This document shows positions 19,196 to 29,925 of a stretch of DNA of 64,000 nucleotides, piece after piece. The DNA comes from Pollutimonas bauzanensis (GTDB taxonomy: Bacteria; Pseudomonadota; Gammaproteobacteria; Burkholderiales; Burkholderiaceae_B). The DNA lies in assembly GCF_900129885.1 (NCBI RefSeq), contig NZ_FQXE01000001.1:585724-649723 (forward strand). Reading direction: 5' to 3'. The position numbers were made by a program, and so were the translations under genes. Each line of letters opens with the position of its first letter. Position 1 is the first letter of the stretch. Under the pieces are notes generated by a model that ran no database searches, was not told the origin of the DNA, and saw only the letters and a list, made by a program, of their open reading frames with translations.

Positions 19196-20182
19196 TCAAT
19201 CCAGGGTAAGAATGGTCGCCCCCGTGGTCTTGCGGCTTTGCAGGGCCTCCTGGGCGGCGCCGGCGTCTTCCAGGGCGAAACGCTGGCCTATGGTGATGCC
19301 GATTTTCTTTTTGGCCACCAGGCCGAAGAGCTCGTCCGACGCGGCCTGCATCTTTTCCAGGGTCGGCACGTGCGTCCCCAGCGTGGGGCGGGTGACGAAC
19401 AGCGAACCCTTGGCGGCCAATATGCCCAGGTTGACGCCCTCGACCGGCCCCGAGGCATTGCCGAAGCTGACCATCAAGCCGCGCGGCTCCAGGCAGTCCA
19501 GCGATGCGAGCCAGGTATCCTTGCCCACGCCATCGTACACGACAGGCACTTTCTTGCCATTGGTCAGTTCCTTGACCCGCTCCACCACGTCTTCCCTGGA
19601 ATAGTCTATGACTTCCCAGGCGCCGTGGGCCTTGGCGAGAGCGGCCTTTTCGGCGGTGGACGCCGTGCCGATGAGCTTGACGCCCAGGGCCTTGGCCCAT
19701 TGGCAGGCAATCAGGCCGACGCCGCCGGCCGCGGCATGAAACAATATGGTTTCGCCGCCTTGCAGGCGGTAGGTCTGGCGGAACAGGTACTGCACCGTCA
19801 GGCCCTTGAGCATCAGCGCGGCGGCCTGGTCGAAGTCGACGCCCCCGGGTATCTTGACGACGCGGTCGGCGGGCACATTGCGCGCCTCGGCATAGGCGCC
19901 CAGGGGGCTCTGGCCGTACGCGACGCGGTCGCCCACCTTCAAGTGCCTGACGCCGGCGCCCACGGCCTCGACCACCCCCGACGCTTCAAAGCCCAGGCCA
20001 TGGGGCAAGGGGTGCTTGTACAGCCCGCTTCGGTAGTAGATGTCGATGAAATTCAGGCCCACCGCTTTCTGGCGTATGGTGACCTCGTTTTTTTCGGGTG
20101 GCGGCACCTGCACCGAAACGAGCTTGAGCACTTCGGGGCCACCGTTTTCTTCGATACGTATTGCTTTGACCTGGTTTTCCAA
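19196..20182 (-). CDS. NADPH:quinone oxidoreductase (zinc-independent MDR family)
   Basis: A 328-residue medium-chain dehydrogenase/reductase. VGLNFIDIYYRSGLYKHPLPHGLGFEASGVVEAVG is the quinone-reductase signature region, and FHAAAGGVGLIACQWAKALG (AAxGGVG) is the NADPH fold. No structural or catalytic zinc cysteines are present, as in QorA-type enzymes, which reduce quinones using NADPH. It converges on fbp with a 26-base gap and is divergent from the EamA transporter gene. Confidence 0.88.
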   Translation of the reverse strand: MENQVKAIRIEENGGPEVLKLVSVQVPPPEKNEVTIRQKAVGLNFIDIYYRSGLYKHPLPHGLGFEASGVVEAVGAGVRHLKVGDRVAYGQSPLGAYAEARNVPADRVVKIPGGVDFDQAAALMLKGLTVQYLFRQTYRLQGGETILFHAAAGGVGLIACQWAKALGVKLIGTASTAEKAALAKAHGAWEVIDYSREDVVERVKELTNGKKVPVVYDGVGKDTWLASLDCLEPRGLMVSFGNASGPVEGVNLGILAAKGSLFVTRPTLGTHVPTLEKMQAASDELFGLVAKKKIGITIGQRFALEDAGAAQEALQSRKTTGATILTLD

Positions 20183-20277
20183 GACGGACTCCTTTCATAG
20201 ACATAACATGGACAGACGCCGGCTGCGCGATAATAGCGCCTAGTTTAAATCCTTATTGCGACCCTGTACCTGAAAAT

Positions 20278-21165
20278 ATGAATCGTCAGCGTGCTCTATT
20301 TGCGATTCATATCGCTGCCGTGCTGTTCGGCCTGACCGGCATTTTTGGCGAGCTCATCCAGGCCGACGCCATGGCCATTACCGCCGGCCGGGCGAGCTTC
20401 GCCGTTTTCGCCCTGTTCGCCTTCATACGCTTCCAGGGCGGCTCGCTGACGCAAGGCCTCAAGGCCGGCAGCATAGGCGTGCTGGCCGCGGCGGGCGCCA
20501 TGCTGGCCGTGCATTGGGTCACCTTCTTCATTGCGGTGAAAATCGCCGGCGTCGCCGTCGCCACCCTGGGCTTTGCCAGCTTCCCGGCCTTCATCACCCT
20601 GTGCGAATGCCTTTTCTTCAAAGAAAGAATCAGCATTGCAGAATGGCTGATATTGCTGCTGGTCACCCTGGGCCTGGTGCTGGTCACGCCCTCCTTCGAC
20701 TTGCGGGACGAGGCGACCGTGGGCCTGGCCTGGGCCATCCTGTCGGGCCTGGCCTTCGCCATCTTCACGCTGGTCAACCGCCGCGCCGCCGCGCATATCC
20801 CGGCGCAGCAAGTCGCCTGCTGGGAAAACCTGGTGGTGGCCCTGCTTACCCTGCCTTTTTCCTTCCCGGCCATGGCCGGGCTGGACGCCCTGGACTGGCT
20901 ATGGATAGCGCTGCTGGGCGTATTCTGCACCGCCCTGTCCCATTACCTGCTGGTATCCAGCCTCATGACCTTGAAGGCCCGCAGCGCGGGCATCGTGATC
21001 GCGCTCGAGCCCATCTATGCGATTTTCTTCGCGGCCGTGCTGTTCGCCCAGTACCCGTCGGCGCGGGCGCTGTTCGGCGGCGCCTTGATGATAGGCGCCA
21101 TCGTATGGTCGGGCCTGCGCCAGCCTGAAAGCAGGGCCGCCCGGAAAATCAGCGCTGCGCGATGA
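20278..21165 (+). CDS. EamA/DMT-family transporter
   Basis: A 295-residue inner-membrane protein with about ten hydrophobic segments and two EamA repeats. It begins IHIAAVLFGLTGIFGELIQADAMAITAGRASFA and ends its second repeat with ALEPIYAIFFAAVLFAQYPSARALFGGALMIGA. Family members export amino acids or metabolites, and the substrate here cannot be read from sequence. The 3' end overlaps the convergent tartrate dehydrogenase gene by 17 bases. Confidence 0.82.
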   Translation: MNRQRALFAIHIAAVLFGLTGIFGELIQADAMAITAGRASFAVFALFAFIRFQGGSLTQGLKAGSIGVLAAAGAMLAVHWVTFFIAVKIAGVAVATLGFASFPAFITLCECLFFKERISIAEWLILLLVTLGLVLVTPSFDLRDEATVGLAWAILSGLAFAIFTLVNRRAAAHIPAQQVACWENLVVALLTLPFSFPAMAGLDALDWLWIALLGVFCTALSHYLLVSSLMTLKARSAGIVIALEPIYAIFFAAVLFAQYPSARALFGGALMIGAIVWSGLRQPESRAARKISAAR

Positions 21166-22216
21166 GGTCCGCGATGGCCTGGCCGACTTCCCGGGTGCTG
21201 GCGCCGCCCTGCATATCCGGCGTGCGCGGGCCGTTTTCCAATACCGTTTCGATCGCCTCCAGCACCTCCTGCGCCGCTTGCGGGTAGCCCAGGAAATCCA
21301 GCATCATGGCGCCGCTCCAGATTTGCCCTATGGGATTGGCTATGCCTTTGCCATAGATGTCCGGGGCCGAGCCGTGCACGGGCTCGAACAGGGACGGAAA
21401 CTTGCGCTCCGGATTCAGGTTGGCCGAAGGCGCTATGCCTATCGTGCCCGTGCAGGCGGGCCCGAGGTCGGACAGGATATCGCCGAACAGGTTGGACGCC
21501 ACCACCACATCGAACCAGTCCGGATGCTGGACAAAATGGGCGCAGAGAATATCGATGTGGTATTTGTCCCAGCGCACGTCCGGGTAGTGCCGGGCCATGT
21601 CGGCGACGCGCTCGTCCCACCATGGCATGGAAATCGAAATGCCGTTGGACTTGGTCGCCGCCGTCAGGTGCTTGCCGCGTTTCTGCGCCAGCTCGAAGGC
21701 GAACTTCAATACGCGCTCGGCGCCCACGCGGGTGAACACGCTTTCCTGGATCACGACCTCGCGCTGCGTGCCCTCGAACAGGCGCCCGCCGCTGTTGGAA
21801 TATTCGCCTTCGGTATTTTCGCGGACGATGAAAAAATCGATATCGCCCGGCTTGCGGCCGGCCAGCGGCGTTTTTACGCCGGGCATCAACCGCACGGGGC
21901 GCAAATTGATGTACTGGTCGAACTCGCGCCTGAACTTGAACAGGGATTCCCACAGGGCGACATGGTCGGGAACCAGATCGGGCCAGCCTATGGCGCCGAA
22001 GAAGATGGCTTCATGGCCGCTCAGGCGCTCTTTCCAGTCCTCCGGCATCATGCGGCCATGCTTGGCGTAGTAGTCGCAGCTCCAGTCCAGAGCCTCCCAT
22101 TCGAAGCGCAGGCCATGGCGGCCGGCGACGGCTTCAAGCACGCGCAGGCCTTCGGGCATTACCTCTTTACCAATACCGTCGCCTGCAATCACCGCAATCT
22201 TGTGGACTTTAGACAC
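21149..22216 (-). CDS. ttuC: Tartrate dehydrogenase/decarboxylase (D-malate dehydrogenase type)
   Basis: A 355-residue member of the isocitrate/isopropylmalate dehydrogenase superfamily. KIAVIAGDGIGKEVMPEGLRVLE begins the NAD fold, and FIVRENTEGEYSNSGGRLFEGT is the tartrate/D-malate subgroup motif. The metal site is NLFGDILSDLGPACTGTIG and the C-terminal loop FEPVHGSAPDIYGKGIANP. Such enzymes oxidise tartrate, D-malate or related beta-hydroxyacids with NAD+ and Mn2+. The precise substrate is uncertain because TtuC and DmlA overlap in activity. Confidence 0.85.
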   Translation of the reverse strand: MSKVHKIAVIAGDGIGKEVMPEGLRVLEAVAGRHGLRFEWEALDWSCDYYAKHGRMMPEDWKERLSGHEAIFFGAIGWPDLVPDHVALWESLFKFRREFDQYINLRPVRLMPGVKTPLAGRKPGDIDFFIVRENTEGEYSNSGGRLFEGTQREVVIQESVFTRVGAERVLKFAFELAQKRGKHLTAATKSNGISISMPWWDERVADMARHYPDVRWDKYHIDILCAHFVQHPDWFDVVVASNLFGDILSDLGPACTGTIGIAPSANLNPERKFPSLFEPVHGSAPDIYGKGIANPIGQIWSGAMMLDFLGYPQAAQEVLEAIETVLENGPRTPDMQGGASTREVGQAIADLIAQR

Positions 22217-22297
22217 CTTGAGCTCTCTCTATTTTCAGTTGAACAAAATCATGAACCGCCATATCCCGCGGCGGCCGGGGCCCGCCGCGCGCCGGCC

Positions 22298-23803
22298 TTA
22301 CCGGCGGCCGGTGAGCGACCCCAGCACCCCGCGTATCAATTGATTGGCGGTGCGCCGCGCAACGCTTTTGGCGACCGACTGCACCACGCCATCGCGCCGC
22401 CCGCCGCGCGGGCCGGTCGAGCCGAACAGGAAATCATTGACCGTACCCATGAAGCCGGCGTCCGCCGCGGGCGGCTTGCCGGCCGCGCCCTTGCCTGCCG
22501 GCCCGGGCTGGTCCGCCGCCCCGCCTTCCATGCGCTTTTGCAGCACTTCATAGGCCGATACGCGATCGATGATGCGATCGTATTTGCCGCCAAGCGGGGA
22601 AGCGTTGCGCAGGGCCTGGCGCTCGGCCTCCGCGGCCGGCCCGATGCGGCTGCCGGGGGCCAGCATCCAGGCCCTCTCGGTCGGGGTGGGGCTGCCCTTG
22701 GCATCGAGCAGGGAAACCAGGGCCTCGCCCACGCCCAATTCGGTGATGGCCTGTTCGATATCGAGGCCGGGATTGGGCCGCATGGTCTGCGCGGCGGTCT
22801 TGACGGCTTTCTGGTCGCGCGGGGTGAAGGCGCGCAAGGCGTGCTGCACGCGATTGCCCAGCTGGCCCAGTATCGTATCGGGTATGTCCAGCGGATTCTG
22901 CGTAATGAAATAGATGCCCACCCCTTTGGAGCGCACCAGCCGCACGACCTGTTCGATTTTTTCCAGCAGGGCTTTGGGCGCGTCATTGAACAGCAAATGC
23001 GCTTCGTCGAAAAAGAACACGAATTTGGGTTTGTCCGGGTCGCCGACCTCGGGCAGGCCTTCATACAGATCGGCCAGCATCCACAACAGAAAGACCGCAT
23101 ACAGGCGCGGCGACTGCATCAGCTTGTCGGCCGCCAGGATGTTGACGATGCCCCGCCCCCGTTCGTCGACGCGTATCCAGTCGAAGATGTCCAGCATGGG
23201 CTCGCCGAAGAACTGGGCGGCGCCCTGCGATTCGAGGCGCAGCAGGCTGCGCTGGATGGCGCCTATGGACGCCGCGGACACATTGCCATAGCGCGTGCGC
23301 AATTCGGCCGACCTGTCGGCGACGTCCTGCAGCATGGCGCGCAGGTCTTTGAGGTCCAGTATCAGCTGGCCTTCGTCGTCGGCCACCTTGAAGACCAGGC
23401 TGAGCACGCCTTCCTGGGTGTCGTTCAATTCCAGCATGCGCGCCAGCAGCAATGGCCCCATGTCGGAGACCGTCGCCCGCAGCGGATGCCCCTGCTCGCC
23501 GAAGATGTCCCACAGCACGACGGGGCTGGCGCCCCACACGGGCTCGGGCAGGCCCAGCGCGGCGAGCCGCTCCCGCAGCTTGGGGCTGGCGGCGCCCGGC
23601 TGCGAAATGCCGCTGAGGTCGCCTTTGACGTCCGCCATGAAGACCGCGGTGCCCATGCGGGAAAAGGCCTCGGCCAGCAGCTGCAATGTTACAGTCTTGC
23701 CGGTTCCGGTGGCGCCGGTGATGCAGCCGTGGCGATTGGCGAGCTGCGGCAGCAGGAGAGACTCTGTATTGGCATTTTTCGCGATAACGATGGGATCGGC
23801 CAT
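22298..23803 (-). CDS. HerA-like ATPase (DUF853 family)
   Basis: A 501-residue P-loop ATPase. Walker A is [18 protein letters not shown] near residue 35, Walker B is [16 protein letters not shown], and a sensor/arginine region follows ([35 protein letters not shown]). It belongs to the HerA/FtsK superfamily but is the stand-alone DUF853 type. The C-terminus is Gly/Ala/Pro-rich before [22 protein letters not shown]. The ATG at 23803 gives the normal N-terminus [10 protein letters not shown]; a 22-codon upstream extension is unlikely. No nurA or sirtuin partner is adjacent, so a defence role is not suggested. Confidence 0.82.
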   Translation of the reverse strand: MADPIVIAKNANTESLLLPQLANRHGCITGATGTGKTVTLQLLAEAFSRMGTAVFMADVKGDLSGISQPGAASPKLRERLAALGLPEPVWGASPVVLWDIFGEQGHPLRATVSDMGPLLLARMLELNDTQEGVLSLVFKVADDEGQLILDLKDLRAMLQDVADRSAELRTRYGNVSAASIGAIQRSLLRLESQGAAQFFGEPMLDIFDWIRVDERGRGIVNILAADKLMQSPRLYAVFLLWMLADLYEGLPEVGDPDKPKFVFFFDEAHLLFNDAPKALLEKIEQVVRLVRSKGVGIYFITQNPLDIPDTILGQLGNRVQHALRAFTPRDQKAVKTAAQTMRPNPGLDIEQAITELGVGEALVSLLDAKGSPTPTERAWMLAPGSRIGPAAEAERQALRNASPLGGKYDRIIDRVSAYEVLQKRMEGGAADQPGPAGKGAAGKPPAADAGFMGTVNDFLFGSTGPRGGRRDGVVQSVAKSVARRTANQLIRGVLGSLTGRR

Positions 23804-23911
23804 TTTTTTACCATTCCGGGCGGTGCAAAGAGAAGATCCAAGTGTAATTCGATGCTCCTTGCTCTGCACGCGCTAAAATCACCTTCTTTATCCTCAATGT
23901 AATGACACTTT

Positions 23912-24643
23912 ATGGCCGGTCACAGTAAATGGGCGAACATCCAGCACCGCAAGGGTCGCCAAGATGCCAAACGAGGCAAGCTCTGGACAAAGATCATCCG
24001 CGAAATCACGGTGGCCGCGCGCGCCGGCGGCGCCGACCCTGACGCCAACCCGCGCCTGCGGATGGCGTGGGACAAGGGCATGGCCGCCAACATGCCCAAG
24101 GAAAACATCCAGCGCGCCATCCAGCGCGGCGCCGGCGGGGCCGATGGCGCCAACTACGAAGAAGTGCGCTACGAGGGCTATGGCTTGGGCGGCGCGGCGG
24201 TCATCATCGACTGCATGACCGATAATCGCATCCGCACGGTCGCCGAAGTGCGCCACGCCCTGAGCAAGCACGGCGGCAACCTGGGCCAGGAAGGCTCGGT
24301 CGCCTTCATGTTCCAGCATTGCGGCCAATTCCTGTTTGCGCCCGGCACTTCGGAAGAACAGGTGATGGAAGCCGCGCTGGAGGCCGGCGCCGAAGACATC
24401 CAGACCGATGCCGAGGGAATGATAGAAGTGATCTGCCCTCCCGCCGATTACGCGGCGGTCAAGGCCGCTTTCGAGCAGGCGTCGCTGGTGCCCGAAGTGC
24501 AGGGCGTCATCATGAAGGCGCTGAGCGAAACCGAGCTCACCGGGGACGACGCCATCAAGATGCAGAAAATGCTGGACGTGCTCGAAGGCCTGGACGATGT
24601 CCAGGAAGTCTATACCACCGCGGTTCTCGACGAATCCGAATAA
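23912..24643 (+). CDS. YebC/PmpR-family translation/transcription factor
   Basis: A 243-residue cytoplasmic protein beginning [22 protein letters not shown], the invariant YebC start. It continues with [28 protein letters not shown] and the C-terminal region [20 protein letters not shown]. Members were annotated as transcriptional regulators, and recent work links them to relief of ribosome stalling at proline motifs. It starts the conserved run yebC-purD-hemF-nadD-rsfS-rlmH. Confidence 0.94.
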   Translation: MAGHSKWANIQHRKGRQDAKRGKLWTKIIREITVAARAGGADPDANPRLRMAWDKGMAANMPKENIQRAIQRGAGGADGANYEEVRYEGYGLGGAAVIIDCMTDNRIRTVAEVRHALSKHGGNLGQEGSVAFMFQHCGQFLFAPGTSEEQVMEAALEAGAEDIQTDAEGMIEVICPPADYAAVKAAFEQASLVPEVQGVIMKALSETELTGDDAIKMQKMLDVLEGLDDVQEVYTTAVLDESE

Positions 24644-24708
24644 GGGGCGCCCGTCGTTTCTGGCGCCTTGACCATCAACCTGCCTTACAGCACTAACAAT
24701 TTCTCACT

Positions 24709-26004
24709 ATGAAACTACTCGTAATCGGTGGCGGTGGCCGCGAACATGCACTGGCCTGGCGGCTGGCAAAGTCTGCACGGGTCCAGACCGTATACGTGGC
24801 GCCCGGCAACGGCGGAACGGCCCGCGGGGCGCAATTGCAGAACGTGGCGCTCGGCGATATCGACGAGCTGGTCGCGTTTGCGCAGAAAGAAAAAATCGCC
24901 TTCACGGTCGTCGGGCCGGAAGCCCCTTTGGCCGCCGGCGTGGTGGACGCGTTCCAGGCGGCGGGGCTGAAGATCTTCGGTCCGACGCAGGCCGCCGCGC
25001 AGCTTGAAAGCTCCAAGGACTACGCCAAGGCGTTCATGGTGCGCCACCACATCCCCACGGCCGCCTACCAGACCTTCACCGACCCGGCGCAGGCCAAGGC
25101 CTACATCGCCGGACAAGGCGCGCCGATAGTCGTCAAGGCCGACGGCCTGGCCGCCGGCAAGGGCGTCGTCGTGGCCGAGACCGTGGACGAGGCGCTCGCG
25201 GCGGTGGACCAGATGCTGGGCGATGGCTCTTTCGGCGCGGCGGGCGCGCGCGTGGTGATAGAAGAATGCCTGGCCGGCGAAGAAGCTAGCTTCATCGTCA
25301 TGTGCGACGGGCGCAGCATACTGGCGCTGGCCACCAGCCAGGACCACAAGCGCCTCAAGGATAATGACCTGGGCCCCAACACGGGCGGCATGGGGGCCTA
25401 TTCCCCGGCGCCGGTCATCAGCCCGGCGCTGCATAACCGCATCATGCGCGAAGTCATACACCCGACGGTTGCGGGCATGGCCAAGGACGGCATTCCCTAC
25501 ACCGGCTTTCTGTATGCCGGCCTGATGATAGGCGGCGGCCCCGACGCCACCCGCTCGATAAAAGTGCTCGAGTTCAACTGCCGCATGGGAGACCCCGAAA
25601 CCCAGCCCATCATGATGCGCATAAAAAGCGACCTGGCGCAGGTATTCGAACTGGCCGTCGCGGGCCGGCTCGACGAAGCCACGATAGACTGGGACCGCCG
25701 CACTGCGCTGGGCGTCGTCATGGCGGCCCACAACTATCCCGCCGCGCCGCGCAGCGGCGACACCATCAGCCGTTTGCCCAGGGACACCGACGAATGCATG
25801 GTGTTCCACGCCGGCACCGTTCTGGATAATGGCATACTCAAGACCTCGGGCGGGCGCGTGCTGTGCGTGACCGTGCTGGCGGACTCGGTCAAGCGCGCCC
25901 AGGCGGCGGCCTACGCGGCCATCGCCCAGACGCATTTCGACGGGCAGCAATACCGTACGGATATCGGATGGCGCGCCATACCCGCGGCGGCCAGTCCGAC
26001 ATAA
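24709..26004 (+). CDS. purD: Phosphoribosylamine-glycine ligase
   Basis: A 431-residue ATP-grasp enzyme that makes glycinamide ribonucleotide, the second step of purine synthesis. It begins [22 protein letters not shown] and carries [19 protein letters not shown] (ATP-grasp loop), [28 protein letters not shown] and [15 protein letters not shown] for metal binding. Length is normal. It lies 65 bases after yebC and 38 bases before hemF. Confidence 0.97.
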   Translation: MKLLVIGGGGREHALAWRLAKSARVQTVYVAPGNGGTARGAQLQNVALGDIDELVAFAQKEKIAFTVVGPEAPLAAGVVDAFQAAGLKIFGPTQAAAQLESSKDYAKAFMVRHHIPTAAYQTFTDPAQAKAYIAGQGAPIVVKADGLAAGKGVVVAETVDEALAAVDQMLGDGSFGAAGARVVIEECLAGEEASFIVMCDGRSILALATSQDHKRLKDNDLGPNTGGMGAYSPAPVISPALHNRIMREVIHPTVAGMAKDGIPYTGFLYAGLMIGGGPDATRSIKVLEFNCRMGDPETQPIMMRIKSDLAQVFELAVAGRLDEATIDWDRRTALGVVMAAHNYPAAPRSGDTISRLPRDTDECMVFHAGTVLDNGILKTSGGRVLCVTVLADSVKRAQAAAYAAIAQTHFDGQQYRTDIGWRAIPAAASPT

Positions 26005-26042
26005 CGATCCCCCTGCCGCGCAGAGGACCCACGGAGACCGAT

Positions 26043-26948
26043 ATGACCGTTCCCATTTCCACCGCCTACGATTATTTCCTGGATCTGCAGGCGCGCATCG
26101 TGGCGGCCCTGGAAGCCGCCGACGGCACCCGCTTCCAGTCCGACCAATGGACCCGCGAGGAAGGCGGCGGCGGCCTGTCGCGCTACCTGGAAGGCGGCCC
26201 GCTATTTGAACGCGCCGGCGTGCTGTTCAGCCACGTCCAGGGCAAAACCCTGCCCGCGTCGGCGAGCGCCCACCGCGGCGAACTGGCCGGCCGTTCCTGG
26301 GAGGCCATGGGCGTATCCATGGTGCTGCACCCGCGCAATCCCCACGTGCCCACCACGCACATGAATGTGCGGCTGTTTGTCGCCCATGCGGCGCAAAAAG
26401 ACGAGGACGATGTCTTCTGGTTCGGCGGCGGCCTCGACCTCACGCCCTATTACCCCTTCGAGGAGGACGTGCGGCATTTCCATCAGGTCTGCCATGACGC
26501 CCTGGAGCCCTTCGGGGCCGACAAATACCCCGCCTACAAAAAATGGTGCGATGACTATTTCTACCTCAAGCACCGCGACGAAACCCGCGGCGTGGGCGGC
26601 CTTTTCTTCGACGATCTGAACGAACAGGGCTTCGACCACAGCTTCGCGCTGACCCGCTCGGTGGGCGATTCCTTCCTGGATGCCTATATGCCCATCGTCG
26701 AGAAGCGCCAGCGCCTGCCGTACACGGAAAAACAGCGCGACTTCCAGGCCTACCGGCGCGGCCGCTACGTCGAGTTCAACCTGGTCTTCGACCGCGGCAC
26801 GCTATTCGGCCTGCAGTCGGGCGGACGCACCGAATCGATTCTGCTTTCCATGCCGCCCATGGCCGCCTGGCGCTACAGCTGGTCGCCCAAGGAAGGGACG
26901 GCCGAGGCCGCGCTTTCGGATTACCTGAAACCGCGCGAATGGCTATAA
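26043..26948 (+). CDS. hemF: Oxygen-dependent coproporphyrinogen III oxidase
   Basis: A 301-residue haem biosynthesis enzyme that oxidatively decarboxylates coproporphyrinogen III to protoporphyrinogen IX. Conserved stretches are [42 protein letters not shown] and [21 protein letters not shown] split across its length. The ATG at 26043 follows a GGAGACC ribosome-binding site. Its 3' end overlaps nadD by 10 bases, showing coupling. Confidence 0.96.
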   Translation: MTVPISTAYDYFLDLQARIVAALEAADGTRFQSDQWTREEGGGGLSRYLEGGPLFERAGVLFSHVQGKTLPASASAHRGELAGRSWEAMGVSMVLHPRNPHVPTTHMNVRLFVAHAAQKDEDDVFWFGGGLDLTPYYPFEEDVRHFHQVCHDALEPFGADKYPAYKKWCDDYFYLKHRDETRGVGGLFFDDLNEQGFDHSFALTRSVGDSFLDAYMPIVEKRQRLPYTEKQRDFQAYRRGRYVEFNLVFDRGTLFGLQSGGRTESILLSMPPMAAWRYSWSPKEGTAEAALSDYLKPREWL

Positions 26949-27544
26949 GAAAAACGGGTTTGCTGGGGGGCAGCTTCGATCCCGTGCATCTGGCGCATAT
27001 CGCCCTGGCCGAAAGCGCCAGGCGGACGCTGGGCCTGGACGAAGTGCAGCTCATTCCGGCGGCCGACCCCTGGCAGCGCGCCCCGCTGGCCGCGACCGGC
27101 CAGCAGCGGCTGGAAATGCTGGAGATCGCCACCCGCGCCCACCCCCATCTGCATGTCAATCCGGTGGAAATCCAGCGCGGCGGCCCCACCTACACCATAG
27201 ACACCGTGCGCGAACTGCCGCGTAACATCGATTACTATTGGATACTGGGCGCCGACCAGTTGCGCAATTTCTGCACCTGGCAGTGCTGGCGCGAGATCGC
27301 CGGCCTCGTGACGCTGGCCGTGGCCCAGCGCCCTGGCGCCCATCTCGCCCCGCCCCGGGCGCTGACCGAGCATCTGCGGGAATCGGGGGGCCGCCTGATA
27401 CAACTGCCCTTCGCCCCCACGGCGATATCCGCCACCCTCATACGCGAACGCCTGGCGGCCGGCGAGCCCACCGACGGCATGCTGGACCTTGCCGTAGCAC
27501 AATATATTCAACAAAATGGGCTCTATCCAGCGCCTGTTGCCTAA
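26939..27544 (+). CDS. nadD: Nicotinate-nucleotide adenylyltransferase
   Basis: A 201-residue nucleotidyltransferase that makes deamido-NAD from nicotinate mononucleotide and ATP. The N-terminal [18 protein letters not shown] holds the (H/T)xGH-type active site, [13 protein letters not shown] is typical, and the C-terminal [15 protein letters not shown] matches the ISSTxxR motif. The start overlaps the last codons of hemF. No other function competes. Confidence 0.94.
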   Translation: MAIRKTGLLGGSFDPVHLAHIALAESARRTLGLDEVQLIPAADPWQRAPLAATGQQRLEMLEIATRAHPHLHVNPVEIQRGGPTYTIDTVRELPRNIDYYWILGADQLRNFCTWQCWREIAGLVTLAVAQRPGAHLAPPRALTEHLRESGGRLIQLPFAPTAISATLIRERLAAGEPTDGMLDLAVAQYIQQNGLYPAPVA

Positions 27545-27566
27545 CGTCTCACGGTATAGTTCACCC

Positions 27567-27965
27567 ATGGAAATTCAAAAACTGCAACGCCTGGTCATTG
27601 ACGCCCTTGAAGACGTCAAAGCACAGGACATCAAAATCTTCAACACCACGCATATCACGGGCCTGTTCGACCGTGTCGTCATCACCACCGGCTCATCCAA
27701 TCGCCAGACCCGCGCCATCGCCTCCAGCGTCGCCGACAGCGCCAGGGAACGCAAGATCCCCATCGTCGCCTACGAAGGCGAGGACACCGGCGAATGGGTC
27801 CTGGTCGACCTGGGCGACATCGTCGTGCACTGCATGACGCCCGCGATCCGCCAGTACTACAATCTGGAGGAAATCTGGGGCGGCAAGCCGGTGCACGTAA
27901 AACTGCTGGCGCAGTCCATGCAGCCCAGCATGCCCGAGTCCTTCGACTACGACGAAGAGGAATAA
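27567..27965 (+). CDS. rsfS: Ribosomal silencing factor RsfS
   Basis: A 132-residue protein that binds ribosomal protein uL14 and blocks subunit joining during starvation. It begins [22 protein letters not shown] and continues with [21 protein letters not shown] and [30 protein letters not shown], all characteristic. The ATG at 27567 is chosen over an in-frame start at 27516 that would overlap nadD. It lies 11 bases before rlmH. Confidence 0.95.
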   Translation: MEIQKLQRLVIDALEDVKAQDIKIFNTTHITGLFDRVVITTGSSNRQTRAIASSVADSARERKIPIVAYEGEDTGEWVLVDLGDIVVHCMTPAIRQYYNLEEIWGGKPVHVKLLAQSMQPSMPESFDYDEEE

Positions 27966-27976
27966 CGGGCGGGGCG

Positions 27977-28447
27977 ATGAAACTGATCGTGATCGCCGTG
28001 GGTGTGCGCATGCCCGGCTGGGTTGAAACCGCCTGGCGCGACTACGCGCGGCGCCTGCCCTCCGACTGCGCGCTCGAACTCAAGGAAATCAAGCCCGAGC
28101 CCCGCACTTCCGGCAAGACCGCCGCCCAGATGATGCAGGCGGAAGCCCGCCGCATCGAAGCCGCCATCCCGCCGCAGGCCATGCGCATCGCCCTGGACGA
28201 GCGCGGCAGGGACATGGACACCATGGGCCTGGCGCGCGAACTGGAAAGCTGGCGCGGCAGCGGCCAGGACATCGTCTTCCTGGTCGGCGGGCCCGACGGC
28301 CTCGATCCGGAACTCAAGCAAGGCTGCAGCGGCCGCCTGCGGCTGTCGTCGCTGACCCTGCCCCACCCCATGGTGCGCGTGGTGCTGGCGGAGCAGCTCT
28401 ATCGCGCCTGGGCTATCATGACCGGTCATCCCTATCATCGCGCCTGA
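27977..28447 (+). CDS. rlmH: 23S rRNA pseudouridine1915 N3-methyltransferase
   Basis: A 156-residue SPOUT-class methyltransferase that modifies pseudouridine 1915 in helix 69 of 23S rRNA. It begins [20 protein letters not shown], contains [16 protein letters not shown] (S-adenosylmethionine knot) and ends GHPYHRA, the family's invariant tail. The open frame upstream of 27977 is a shadow of rsfS. Confidence 0.96.
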   Translation: MKLIVIAVGVRMPGWVETAWRDYARRLPSDCALELKEIKPEPRTSGKTAAQMMQAEARRIEAAIPPQAMRIALDERGRDMDTMGLARELESWRGSGQDIVFLVGGPDGLDPELKQGCSGRLRLSSLTLPHPMVRVVLAEQLYRAWAIMTGHPYHRA

Positions 28448-28476
28448 ACGGCGCAATACCTGGACCCATCGCCATT

Positions 28477-29916
28477 ATGACCAGACGCCGTACCAAAATC
28501 GTTGCGACCCTGGGGCCCGCAAGCTCCAGCCCCGAAAAAATCGAGCAGCTCATCCTCGCGGGCATGGACGTGGCGCGCCTGAATTTCTCGCACGGGGAAG
28601 CCGAGGACCACCGGCAACGGGTGCAACTGGTGCGATCGCTGGCGGAGAAACACGGCAGGTATGTCGCCATCATGGGGGATTTGCAGGGGCCCAAGATCCG
28701 CATCGCCCGCTTCAGGAATACCCGGGTGACGCTCGCCGCCGGCCAGCCCTTTACCTTGTCCAACCAGCATCCGGCCGAAGAAGGCGACGAGACCATCGTC
28801 GGCATCGATTACCCCAGCCTCGTGCAGGACTGCCATCCCGGCGACGAGCTGCTGCTGGACGACGGCCGGGTGGTGCTGGTGGTCGAGAACGTCGACGAGT
28901 ACGCCGTGCACACGATTGTGACGGTGGGCGGCCCCCTGTCCAACAACAAGGGCATCAACCGGCGCGGCGGAGGCATTTCGGCGCCCAGCCTGACCGACAA
29001 GGACCGCGAGGACATCAAGCTGGCGGCCGAACTCGACATGGACTATGTCGCGGTGTCTTTCCCGCGCTATGGCCGCGACATCGAGGAAGCGCGCAAGCTG
29101 GTGGAAGAGGCGGGCAGCCAGGCATGGATCATCGCCAAGATAGAACGGGCGGAAGCCGTGGCCGATGATCGCGCGCTGGACGCCATCATCATGGTGAGCG
29201 ACGGCGTCATGGTGGCGCGCGGCGACCTGGGCGTGGAAGTGGGCGACGCCCGCCTGGTAGGCATACAGAAGCGCATCATCCAGCATGCCCGCACCCACAA
29301 CAAGCTGGTCATCACGGCCACGCAGATGATGGAATCCATGATAGGCAGCCCTTTGCCCACGCGCGCCGAGGTGTCCGACGTGGCCAACGCGGTGCTGGAC
29401 TACACCGATGCCGTGATGCTGTCGGCGGAAAGCGCCTCGGGGCAGTATCCGGTGGAAGCGGTCACGGCCATGGCCAGGGTATGCCTGGGCGCGGAGCAGG
29501 AGCCGACCACGACGCGGTCCCAGCACCGCCTGGGGGAAACCTTCACCCGCTGCGATGAGACCATAGCGCTGGCGACCATGTACGCGGCGAATCATTTCCC
29601 GGGCGTCAAGGCCATCATCAGCCTTACGGAAAGCGGGCACACGCCTTTGATCATGTCGCGGATACGGTCGGGCGTGCCTATTTACTGCTACACGCGCCAT
29701 GCCGGCACGCAGCGGCGCGCGGCGCTGTTCCGCGGCGTCTACACGGTGGCTTTCGATGCCGCGGACCTCGACCCGGCCCTGGTGAGCGATGCCGCCATCG
29801 AGAAGCTCAAAGAGCAATCGCTGCTGCAGGAGGGCGACTGGATCATCCTGACCAAGGGCGATTTCTTCAGCAATAGCGGCGGGACGAACGGAATGAAGAT
29901 ACTGAAGGTGAATTGA
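28477..29916 (+). CDS. pyk: Pyruvate kinase
   Basis: A 479-residue glycolytic enzyme. It begins RRTKIVATLGPASSSPEKIEQLI and has [59 protein letters not shown] (nucleotide and metal site) and ATQMMESMIGSPLPTRAEVSDVANAV. It converts phosphoenolpyruvate and ADP to pyruvate and ATP. It sits between rlmH and maf, which are direct neighbours in many betaproteobacteria, so its insertion here is a local rearrangement or lineage feature. Confidence 0.96.
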   Translation: MTRRRTKIVATLGPASSSPEKIEQLILAGMDVARLNFSHGEAEDHRQRVQLVRSLAEKHGRYVAIMGDLQGPKIRIARFRNTRVTLAAGQPFTLSNQHPAEEGDETIVGIDYPSLVQDCHPGDELLLDDGRVVLVVENVDEYAVHTIVTVGGPLSNNKGINRRGGGISAPSLTDKDREDIKLAAELDMDYVAVSFPRYGRDIEEARKLVEEAGSQAWIIAKIERAEAVADDRALDAIIMVSDGVMVARGDLGVEVGDARLVGIQKRIIQHARTHNKLVITATQMMESMIGSPLPTRAEVSDVANAVLDYTDAVMLSAESASGQYPVEAVTAMARVCLGAEQEPTTTRSQHRLGETFTRCDETIALATMYAANHFPGVKAIISLTESGHTPLIMSRIRSGVPIYCYTRHAGTQRRAALFRGVYTVAFDAADLDPALVSDAAIEKLKEQSLLQEGDWIILTKGDFFSNSGGTNGMKILKVN

Positions 29917-29925
29917 GGCTATGCG

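Noticed and set aside
22298..23803. HerA-NurA or Sir2-HerA type defence system
   Set aside because: The ATPase is the stand-alone DUF853 type and its neighbours are metabolic genes; no nuclease or sirtuin partner is adjacent.
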